A DNA stretch of 64,000 bases from JAIWNK01 sp964453115 (GTDB lineage: Bacteria; Chloroflexota; Anaerolineae; Anaerolineales; Anaerolineaceae): contig CAYVRT010000018.1 in assembly GCA_964453115.1 (NCBI GenBank), positions 1 through 64,000 of the forward strand, given 5' to 3'. The notes beneath the pieces were generated by a model. The model was not told the origin of the DNA. It did not search any database and saw only the letters and a list, made by a program, of their open reading frames with translations. Made by a program: the position numbers and the translations under genes. Shown piece after piece: positions 57,453 to 64,000 of this stretch (its first letter is position 1; the number at the start of each line of letters is the position of its first letter).

Positions 57453-60104
57453 ATGCCCACCAAGGCCAAACTCGGCTTGCTGCGCTGGCAGCTTGGCAAC
57501 ACCCTGCCACTGATTGGCGACTGGCTGCGACAAACAGCTGCCATCCAGTTGTTGGCGCTTGCCCGTCAGGGCCAGGATGAGGCCACACAAGCCCTGGCCG
57601 AGGCCGCCCTCTCTCGCTCCCCGGCCATTCAGCAATGGGTTGCGCAAACCCTGCGCGCCAACCTGCCAGCACTCTGCCCCGACCCGGTCTGGAAAGTGTG
57701 GGCGCGCACCCAATCGCCCATCCTTGCCGAAGTGTTACGGGATGGCGCCAGCCCGGCCTCAACCAAAAGCGGCGTGCGTCTGCACATTCTCAGCCTGCTG
57801 CTCCTCGGACAGGTGCCAACCATCAAGAACAGCGACCGCGCCACCCGCGCCCTGTTGGAAGGCATGCAATCTCACGATGTCATCCTTCGCTCCACCGCCC
57901 GCAAAGCCCTCACCCAGCTTCAGGACCCGGATTGCATCCGAATGGTGTGTGAAGAGGCCCGGCAAAGGAATGACCCGGCCCTGGAACAAATCATCCTTGA
58001 GGGGCGACTGCTGCCCAATGAACCGCTCGACCTGCACATTTGGGCTGCCCTGCTCACCCAACAGCCCGCCAGCCTGACGGAACTCGGCCCGGAAGCAACA
58101 CCCCTCCTGCTCGATGCCCTGCTCACCTCCAAACGCAGCGGAACGGCTCGCGCCGCCCTGCTCCGCCTCAACAACCCACAAGCAGTGCGCGTCTTTTGCC
58201 AGCGCTGGCTGGAAACCCGTGACCCACAGCTGGAAAGCATCCTGCTTGAAGCCGCCTACCTCCCTGCCCAGCCGCCGCTGCTGCGCCTGTATTGCGCCCT
58301 GAAAACTGGCAACCGCCTGGCCGCCAACGATAGCCCGGCCAGCGCTGTGCCGGGGTTGCTTGCCGCACTGGAAGACGATGACCCTACCCTGCGCAGCGCC
58401 GCCGAGGATGCCTTGTTGAACCTCAAACGCCCCGAAGCGCGCAACGCCCTGTGCATCGCCTTCCTAAAGAACGATCAGCCCGAAGCCGGAAAACTGGCCC
58501 AGCGCGCCGGTTACCGGCCAGCCAACGCCACCGACCAGGCCGCCTTCCTGCTGCTAACCGGCCAATGGGAGGCGCTGGCCGAGCTGGATTTCGATCAACG
58601 GCTGGGGCGAGCCGCCTATCAGTCTGCCAGCCCCGAATTGCGTCAGCGCATGGCGCGCTCCGTTCAACAATTGGGCCGTCCCGAACTGCTCAGCATCCTC
58701 ACCAGCTTTGCCGCGGCCGAACCCGAACGAATGAGCCGCCAGGAGGCCGATATCCTGCTCGAAAGCCTGCGCAGCGCCAGCGACTGGCCGCGCCTCTGGC
58801 AGGTAACCCGCCAATTATCGCTGCCCCATGCCATGCAAAGCGTGCGCATCCTATCCGCCCAGGGCTGGCAGCCGACCGATGCGCTCGAACAGGCCCTCTA
58901 CGCCCAATTGTGCAAACACTGTCAGGCCTCCCCAACCGGGCTGGATGTCGCCACCCTGCGCAAGGCCTTTCCACCCGTCCTACCGCGCGCCAGGGTGCGC
59001 GTCTCCGGACGCATCAACGACATCTCCTTTGCGCCCAACAGCCCCACCCTGGCGCTTGCCAGCGGCGCGGGCAAGGTTGTGCGTTGGAATTTTCAACATG
59101 CCGGCATTGAACAAGTACAGCGCAATTTTGACCACTCCATTTACCTCCTCACCCACACAAAATCGGGCCGCTTGCTGTGTGCCGAATATGAAACCAACAC
59201 CCTGTACGAAGTAACAAAAGATCCAGACCAACCGCCCCATCCCGTCCTGCAAAACCCAAGTCGCCTCACCAGCCTGATTCCACTCAACGAAGAAACCTTC
59301 TTTTTCAGCCGCCGCGATAGCGTTGTCGGCATTGCTTCGGTAGATGATTTGAACGCCCTGCGTACAAACAAATGCAACTTTTGGTGGGGACGAGCAGCCT
59401 GCCTGTCGCCGAATGGAGAAAACATTGCCCTGCTCAGCAAGCACATTCTGCTCATCAATCTCAACAGCCTGGAATACCAGTTCCTATTCAATAGCATGAG
59501 CAAGCACTCCGCCATTATCAACAGCGTAGCACGCTGCAGCTGCTTCACACCAGAGGGCAGGTTGCTCACCGGCCAAACCAACGGACAAATCATTGAATAC
59601 CCCGTATTGAACAATAACCCCAGCCTCCAGCGCCAATTGCTCCTCCAATACAATGAACGGGCCGAAGCGCTGGCCTTTCTGCCCGGCAGCAATCTATTGC
59701 TCTGTGCCTGGAGCGATGGACACATGCAATTATTGCAATGGCCGCAAAAAACACACTTCGCCACCCTGGCCTCGCCCACTTCCTCGCTCATCTCGCTCCA
59801 GGTCTCGCCCGATGGCAGCTTTCTGGCCTGCGGTTCACTGAACACCTTTTGGCTCTGGGATTTGCGCACCCTGACCCTGCCAGAAATGATTGAACAACCC
59901 ATTGCCAACCTCACCCCAAAGCAGCTCACCGCCCTGAGCGAGGTGCTGCCCCTCCTGGAAAACCAGGCACAACCCAAAGCACAGGCGCCCTTTCGCTTCC
60001 TGCATGCCCTGCTGGAAGAACGCTTCCGCTACGAAATTGGCATTGAAGAGTTGCCCGGCATTCAGGCAGGCGAATTCGACATCATGCTCGACGAAGAAAG
60101 TTGA
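57453..60104 (+). CDS. HEAT-repeat plus beta-propeller protein
   Basis: 883 aa, starting two bases after the AAA stop. Residues about 15-510 are an alpha-solenoid of HEAT-like repeats (blocks such as PTLRSAAEDALLNLKRPEARNAL). About 515-830 resembles a WD40/YVTN-type propeller (INDISFAPNSPTLALASGAGKVVRWNF, LISLQVSPDGSFLACGSLNTFWLWDL). An acidic C-terminal tail ends MLDEES. No enzymatic motif is present, so it is a scaffold or substrate adaptor by inference. Family-level homologues were not recognised. The Pro-rich GC composition matches the neighbours. Confidence 0.8.
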   Translation: MPTKAKLGLLRWQLGNTLPLIGDWLRQTAAIQLLALARQGQDEATQALAEAALSRSPAIQQWVAQTLRANLPALCPDPVWKVWARTQSPILAEVLRDGASPASTKSGVRLHILSLLLLGQVPTIKNSDRATRALLEGMQSHDVILRSTARKALTQLQDPDCIRMVCEEARQRNDPALEQIILEGRLLPNEPLDLHIWAALLTQQPASLTELGPEATPLLLDALLTSKRSGTARAALLRLNNPQAVRVFCQRWLETRDPQLESILLEAAYLPAQPPLLRLYCALKTGNRLAANDSPASAVPGLLAALEDDDPTLRSAAEDALLNLKRPEARNALCIAFLKNDQPEAGKLAQRAGYRPANATDQAAFLLLTGQWEALAELDFDQRLGRAAYQSASPELRQRMARSVQQLGRPELLSILTSFAAAEPERMSRQEADILLESLRSASDWPRLWQVTRQLSLPHAMQSVRILSAQGWQPTDALEQALYAQLCKHCQASPTGLDVATLRKAFPPVLPRARVRVSGRINDISFAPNSPTLALASGAGKVVRWNFQHAGIEQVQRNFDHSIYLLTHTKSGRLLCAEYETNTLYEVTKDPDQPPHPVLQNPSRLTSLIPLNEETFFFSRRDSVVGIASVDDLNALRTNKCNFWWGRAACLSPNGENIALLSKHILLINLNSLEYQFLFNSMSKHSAIINSVARCSCFTPEGRLLTGQTNGQIIEYPVLNNNPSLQRQLLLQYNERAEALAFLPGSNLLLCAWSDGHMQLLQWPQKTHFATLASPTSSLISLQVSPDGSFLACGSLNTFWLWDLRTLTLPEMIEQPIANLTPKQLTALSEVLPLLENQAQPKAQAPFRFLHALLEERFRYEIGIEELPGIQAGEFDIMLDEES

Positions 60105-60112
60105 GGTACCCC

Positions 60113-60607
60113 ATGTTCGATTGGCTCAAGAAACAACCTGCCGAAGAACCCGACCCCAACCCACAAAACGAGTTGCAGGCTCTGCGCCTGGAACGGACCG
60201 AAGCCCAGCAACGCATTGCCCAGCTGACCGCCGCCCTGCAAACTGCGCAGCTGCAAAGCGAGGAATTCTCCACCCAGAAAAGCACCGCCCTGCTCGAGGC
60301 CCTCTTCCGCCAGGCTGCCAGCGCGGCAAGTCAGCTGCGCACCCAGGCCTATCTACACCGTCAGCAAAGCCGCCCGCTGGACGCCGAAGATGTGCTGCGG
60401 GTTGCCGAGCGCCTGTTGCAGGCCTTGGAAGATGCCGGCCTGAGCCCAGAAGGTCAGCCAGGCGAGATACAAGCCTACGACCCCGCCCGTCACACCCCAC
60501 TCGACCCCACCCGCCCACCCACCCCTGGTCAGCCCGTCCTCATCCGTTTGGCAGGAAGTTCATATCAGGGTAAAATACTGCATAAGGCTGGCGTCGAGCT
60601 GCCCTAG
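60113..60607 (+). CDS. GrpE-like nucleotide-exchange-factor candidate
   Basis: 164 aa from ATG 60113. A long helix with coiled-coil character (about 20-90) is followed by a compact domain whose end fits the GrpE pattern: GEIQAYDPARHTPLD, then a loop and SYQGKILHKAGVELP, comparable to FDPxxHEA and YxxGxxvLRPAxVxV. It is shorter and more divergent than housekeeping GrpE. Its position immediately upstream of an Hsp70 gene supports a dedicated exchange factor. Pairing is inference; the sequence similarity is limited to the C-terminal third. Confidence 0.65.
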   Translation: MFDWLKKQPAEEPDPNPQNELQALRLERTEAQQRIAQLTAALQTAQLQSEEFSTQKSTALLEALFRQAASAASQLRTQAYLHRQQSRPLDAEDVLRVAERLLQALEDAGLSPEGQPGEIQAYDPARHTPLDPTRPPTPGQPVLIRLAGSSYQGKILHKAGVELP

Positions 60608-60642
60608 CCCGAAAACACCGCTCCGCCACAAAAGGAAACCCC

Positions 60643-62235
60643 ATGCCAGGACGTTTGGCAATTGATTTTGGCACATCCAACACTGCTTTGGCCACCTGGG
60701 ATGAAAGCATCCAGGCCGGACGCTTGTTGCACATCCCCGGCTATGCCAGTTTCGTCCGGCAGGGCAGCGAACAGGTCTCCGTCATTCCTTCGCTGATTCA
60801 CTACACCGCCGATAACCGCCGTTGGGTAGGGCAGCAAGTGCTGGACCAAAACCTGTATGCCGCGCCGCAAACCTTTCGCTGGATGAAGCGCTACATCAGC
60901 AATCGCAGCCCCATCCGCCAACGCATCAACGGGCATGAAATTTCACCGCTGGATGCTGGCAGCGACTTCCTCAAAACCTTGCTCATCTTTGCTGCCGAAC
61001 AAATTGGTCTGCAACCAGATGAGGAAGTCGTTTTCTGCACACCGGTTGAGGCCTACGAGCATTACGAAAACTGGCTGATGGATGTTGCTGAAGCTGCCGG
61101 CATGGGTCGCTTTCGGCTGATTGACGAACCCTCTGCCGCGGCCCTTGGGTATGGTGCGCACCTCACACCGGGCAATGTCGCCCTGCTGTTCGATTTTGGC
61201 GGCGGCACCCTGCATGCCGCCGTCGTCCTGATGGAAGAAAACCCGCAAACAGCCAATGGTCAGCATTGCCGCGTGCTAGGCAAAGCCGGGCGCGACCTGG
61301 GCGGCAGCACCCTCGACCAATGGCTCTACCAGGAAGTGCTGCGCCGCAACCACCGCAACGAGAGCGACCCCGACCTGCTGCGCATGAGCAATGCCCTGCT
61401 AATCGAATGCGAGCGTGCCAAAGAGCAGCTTTCCTTTCAGGAACGTGCCAGCATCTCCGCCATTCACCCCGAAACCGGCACCGTGCTGGATGCGCGCTTC
61501 ACCCGCACCGAATTTGAAGAGTTGCTCGATCAACACGGCCTCTACACCGCCCTGCACCAGACCATCCGCACCGCACTCAACGCCGCCCACGAACGCGGCT
61601 ACACCGAAGATCAATTACAGGCCGTCTTCCTGGTTGGCGGCAGCAGCCAAATCCCATCCATTCAACGCACCCTTCAACAAATTTTCGGGCGCGAACGCGT
61701 TCATCCCGGACGGCCATTGGATGCCGTCGTCCTGGGCGCGGCTGCTTTTGCTGCTGGTGCATCTTTCTTCGATCACATCCAGCACGATTATGCCATCCGC
61801 CACCTTGCCAGCAATGGACAGTACGAATACCGCGTCCTCGTGCCACGCGGCACCCCCTACCCCAGCCAAAAAGCCATCGCCACCCTGCGCATCAAGGCCA
61901 CCTTTGATGGGCAACAGCAGCTTGGCCTGGCAATCTTTGAACTGGGCCAGGGGCGCAACACCTCCAGCACACAAGCGCATGAAATTGTCTTCGACCCAAG
62001 CGGAACAGCCCGACTGGTGCCGCTCAGCCCGTCCGAAATGGAAGAACGCAGCAAATTCTGGATGAACGAACACAGCCCCACCTTCCTGCCCGCCGAACCA
62101 CCCCCTCAACGCGGCGAACCGTGCTTCGAGGTCGAATTTCGGGTAGATGCCAGCAAGCGTCTCACCATCACCGCTCGCGACCTGCGCTCAGGCCACTACA
62201 CACACCGCGACTACCCGGTTGTCAAACTCAGCTAG
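60643..62235 (+). CDS. Short Hsp70/DnaK-family chaperone
   Basis: 530 aa. ATP-site motifs are all present: phosphate-1 AIDFGTSNTAL (6-16), DEPSAAALGYGA, phosphate-2 LLFDFGGGTLHAA (around 183-195) and adenosine VFLVGGSSQIPSIQ (around 328-341). The substrate-binding part is about 145 residues (385-530), enough for the beta-sandwich but not the helical lid of DnaK. The N-terminal FGTSN replaces DnaK's LGTTNS. It belongs to a lidless or atypical Hsp70 group and probably serves clients of this cluster. A pairing with the GrpE-like protein is inferred from synteny. Confidence 0.93.
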   Translation: MPGRLAIDFGTSNTALATWDESIQAGRLLHIPGYASFVRQGSEQVSVIPSLIHYTADNRRWVGQQVLDQNLYAAPQTFRWMKRYISNRSPIRQRINGHEISPLDAGSDFLKTLLIFAAEQIGLQPDEEVVFCTPVEAYEHYENWLMDVAEAAGMGRFRLIDEPSAAALGYGAHLTPGNVALLFDFGGGTLHAAVVLMEENPQTANGQHCRVLGKAGRDLGGSTLDQWLYQEVLRRNHRNESDPDLLRMSNALLIECERAKEQLSFQERASISAIHPETGTVLDARFTRTEFEELLDQHGLYTALHQTIRTALNAAHERGYTEDQLQAVFLVGGSSQIPSIQRTLQQIFGRERVHPGRPLDAVVLGAAAFAAGASFFDHIQHDYAIRHLASNGQYEYRVLVPRGTPYPSQKAIATLRIKATFDGQQQLGLAIFELGQGRNTSSTQAHEIVFDPSGTARLVPLSPSEMEERSKFWMNEHSPTFLPAEPPPQRGEPCFEVEFRVDASKRLTITARDLRSGHYTHRDYPVVKLS

Positions 62236-62252
62236 CCCCAAAAGGAGCGCCC

Positions 62253-62630
62253 ATGTCCCATATTTCCATCGTCCGCACCCAAATCGTCGAACTGGATAGC
62301 CTGCTGAAGGCCCTCGATGACCTGGGGTACAAATATGAAACCGGTCAACTGACCCTGAAAGGCTATGGCAGCCAAAAAGTAGCGGTTGAGATTCTCATCC
62401 GCCGCCCGCTCAGCGCCGATATAGGCTTTCGACAAAACGGTCAAACCTACGAAATTGTCGCCGATTGGTTTGGCGTTTTGGGCATCAAGCGCGAGGCCTT
62501 CACGCAACAAGTCTTGCAACGCTATGCCTACCACACCACCCGCGCCCGGCTGGAAGAGCAAGGCTTTGCCCTGATCGAAGAAACCCAGGAAAAGGGGCAA
62601 ATCCGCCTCTTGCTGCGCCGCGCTGCCTGA
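62253..62630 (+). CDS. DUF1257 (Ycf35-like) protein
   Basis: 125 aa from ATG 62253, with AAAGGAG upstream. The start MSHISIVRTQIVELDSLLKALDDLGY and the end LEEQGFALIEETQEKGQIRLLLRR fit the DUF1257 family, known as Ycf35 in plastids and cyanobacteria. Small alpha/beta protein with no known catalytic residues. Ycf35 and Ycf46 have no established function. Here both occur in one cluster, which suggests a shared pathway. Longer in-frame starts would run into the Hsp70 gene. Confidence 0.88.
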   Translation: MSHISIVRTQIVELDSLLKALDDLGYKYETGQLTLKGYGSQKVAVEILIRRPLSADIGFRQNGQTYEIVADWFGVLGIKREAFTQQVLQRYAYHTTRARLEEQGFALIEETQEKGQIRLLLRRAA

Positions 62631-62650
62631 ACAGAAGGGAGAAAAACCTC

Positions 62651-62857
62651 ATGGAACTACAAGAAATCGAAGTCACGATTGATAAAAACGGCAAGGTACA
62701 CATCCATGTCCATGGCGTCTCTGGCACAGCCTGCCTGGAATTGACGCGCGCCCTGGAAGAGGCTCTCGGCGGCGAAGTGGAACTGCGTCAGATGACCGCC
62801 GAAGCCCAGGAAACCGATAACCCGCTCGACCTGACACAGCGCCTGAACCAGGGATGA
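62651..62857 (+). CDS. DUF2997 small protein
   Basis: 68 aa. The sequence ELQEIEVTIDKNGKVHIHV followed by GVSGTACLELTRALEEALGG matches the DUF2997 family, short proteins often encoded beside DUF1257. The lone Cys in SGTACLELT is conserved in relatives as far as I recall, which is unverified here. It might serve as a modification substrate or carrier; this is speculation. Its stop overlaps the start of the radical-SAM gene by four bases (ATGA), suggesting stoichiometric coupling. Confidence 0.85.
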   Translation: MELQEIEVTIDKNGKVHIHVHGVSGTACLELTRALEEALGGEVELRQMTAEAQETDNPLDLTQRLNQG

Positions 62858-63411
62858 CCCTGCGCATTCATCATCTGCAACCCTTGAGCCTGTCCAACGG
62901 TCCAGGCCGCCGGGCCGTGCTTTGGCTGCAAGGCTGCACACTGCACTGCCCGGGCTGCTTCAACCCCGCCACCCATGCCCTGGATGGTGGAGAAGAACGG
63001 CGCGTCTGCGACCTGGTTGCAGAAATTGAGCCGCTGCGCCCACAGCTCGACGGGCTGACAATCAGCGGCGGCGAGCCGCTGTTGCAAATCCAACCACTTG
63101 TGCGCCTGCTACAAGCCCTGCACCGCAGCGGGCCCTTTTCCACCCTGCTGTTTAGCGGCTTCACCTGGACACAAATTCAGGCCATGCCCGGCAGCACAGC
63201 ACTGCTAGCCGAGGTGGATGTACTGCTCGCCGGCCCCTACCAGGCCAAACAGCGCCTGGCAAGCGGGCTGCTTGGCTCGGCCAACAAAACCCTGCACCTG
63301 CTCACCTCGCGCCACACCCACGCCGAACTGCAAGCCGTGCCGCCAACCGAGATTTACATTGCCCCGGATGGACAAATTACGCTCAGCGGCATTGACCCGC
63401 TGAACTGGTGA
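62854..63411 (+). CDS. Small radical-SAM activating-enzyme-like protein
   Basis: 185 aa. The cluster-binding motif CTLHCPGC gives CxxxCxxC (Cys28, Cys32, Cys35), followed by GLTISGGEPLLQ, the SAM-binding GGEP motif. The size and N-terminus (LSNGPGRRAVLWLQGC) resemble glycyl-radical activases such as NrdG and PflA minimal forms. No glycyl-radical enzyme is encoded nearby, so its substrate may be a small partner such as DUF2997, DUF1257 or a HEAT protein. Four-base overlap with the upstream gene. Confidence 0.92.
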   Translation: MTLRIHHLQPLSLSNGPGRRAVLWLQGCTLHCPGCFNPATHALDGGEERRVCDLVAEIEPLRPQLDGLTISGGEPLLQIQPLVRLLQALHRSGPFSTLLFSGFTWTQIQAMPGSTALLAEVDVLLAGPYQAKQRLASGLLGSANKTLHLLTSRHTHAELQAVPPTEIYIAPDGQITLSGIDPLNW

Positions 63412-63415
63412 AGCC

Positions 63416-64000
63416 ATGCCATTTAATGAAGAAGACCACCGCCATCTCTTCCACCTGCTTCAGGGCCAGCCGACCAGCCTGCCAGCCGCCCTGGCCGAAC
63501 AAGTGCTGCAATGTGGCGCCCTGTTGCTGCTGGAAGAAGAAGCCAGCCCAACCGCAATTGAAACGCTCAGCGTCTGTGCCATCCAGTCTCCCAACCCGGA
63601 AGTGCGCCACCGCGCCCTCAATGCACTGCTCAGGCTCACGCGCAAACACCCCCAGGCCACACAGGCGCTCTACCGCATGGCACTCGAGCTTGACAGTGAC
63701 GAAGCACGCAAGGCGCTCACCACCCGTCCACATTTGCCGGCGCCCAGCCCACAACAGGCCGCCGCCCTATCGCTGTTGCAAACCCCGTTCAGGCCGCCCA
63801 ACCACCAGGCACTGCTGGAATATTTCCTGTCCGCCGCGCCCCCCCTGCGCCAACGCCTGCTGCAAGCCGCCCAGACGGCGCTGCCCAGCTGGACAGTCCT
63901 GGCAAGCGCCCTGGATGCCAACACGCCCGAAGCATACCAGGCCCTGGTGCAGGCCTACCCACACTTCGATGAAGCCGAACGAACCCTCGCCCGTTCCGCC
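63416..64000 (+). CDS. HEAT-like alpha-solenoid protein, truncated by the window end
   Basis: At least 195 aa; the frame stays open to the last base. It starts with MPFNEEDHRHLFHLL, four bases after the radical-SAM stop. The visible part is helical and Ala/Leu-rich with HEAT-like units (NPEVRHRALNALLRLTRKHPQATQALYRMALELD). Composition is close to the 883-aa HEAT/propeller protein upstream, suggesting a paralogue with the same role. Product assignment beyond this is not possible. Confidence 0.75.
   Translation, partial: MPFNEEDHRHLFHLLQGQPTSLPAALAEQVLQCGALLLLEEEASPTAIETLSVCAIQSPNPEVRHRALNALLRLTRKHPQATQALYRMALELDSDEARKALTTRPHLPAPSPQQAAALSLLQTPFRPPNHQALLEYFLSAAPPLRQRLLQAAQTALPSWTVLASALDANTPEAYQALVQAYPHFDEAERTLARSA

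Noticed and set aside
62854..63411. Radical-SAM gene as the anaerobic ribonucleotide reductase activase (nrdG)
   Set aside because: No nrdD is nearby, and the cluster context with DUF1257/DUF2997 argues for another substrate; size and motif alone do not decide it.

Overview
The window looks like a chromosome segment of a Chloroflexota bacterium, probably Anaerolineae or a close relative. This is inferred from gene content and style: many Thr/Pro-linked lipoproteins, Reg_prop sensors, an actinobacterial-type inositol-phosphate synthase, SelA, GlmS and tandem M42 peptidases in a moderately GC-rich, densely packed layout. No rRNA or full-length phylogenetic marker is present, so the assignment is tentative. 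Coding density is very high. Genes often overlap by 4-11 bases, and most intergenic gaps are under 150 bases.

Layout. 1-1374: a four-repeat CRISPR array with its own leader promoter and an upstream cas6, all read leftwards. 1499-7709: a rightward run of a membrane protein, selA, an M24 peptidase, tsaD, an ECF sigma/anti-sigma pair, a glutaredoxin-like protein and an OsmC protein. 7690-14691: a leftward run of ino1, three tandem LysM/M23 lipoproteins and an MFS permease. 14787-28632: signalling and transport, with a GAF histidine kinase, a FtsX-type ABC exporter pair, a large Reg_prop-GGDEF sensor, a zinc/manganese-type ABC importer pair, an RsmI-like methyltransferase, a lipoprotein with a possible cysteine-peptidase triad, and a response regulator/kinase pair. 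28758-29003: tRNA-Met(CAU) followed by tandem 52-base repeats that each carry a copy of the tRNA 3' end. 29021-39136: cytochrome P450, a lipoprotein, an adenosine-specific-kinase-family protein, a polytopic membrane protein, RNase Z and a 1366-residue secreted protein. 39210-46825: two DUF4190 proteins, a Thr/Pro-rich membrane protein, three tandem M42 peptidases, an orphan solute-binding lipoprotein with a small partner, and a bactofilin-like membrane protein. 46831-53434: a phosphatase, a phosphoribosyltransferase, an orphan DNA methyltransferase, a serpin and glmS. The glmS leader resembles a divergent glmS ribozyme.

The most unusual region is 55918-64000 and beyond. It is a tightly packed rightward cluster coupled to the serine dehydratase genes: a Ycf46-like AAA ATPase, a HEAT/beta-propeller protein, a GrpE-like protein, a short Hsp70, a DUF1257 (Ycf35-like) protein, a DUF2997 protein, a small radical-SAM enzyme and a second HEAT-like protein that runs off the window. 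Together these look like a dedicated chaperone, remodelling and radical-SAM machine of unknown substrate. This is the best candidate here for an undescribed system.

Regulation visible in the DNA: several promoters have a TATAAT or TACAAT box ending 6-8 bases before the start codon, which implies leaderless mRNAs. Others have extended -10 elements (TGnTATAAT), and a few are ordinary -35/17 bp/-10 promoters. Two canonical intrinsic terminators and several strong hairpins without a U-tract are present. No insertion sequence or transposase was seen.
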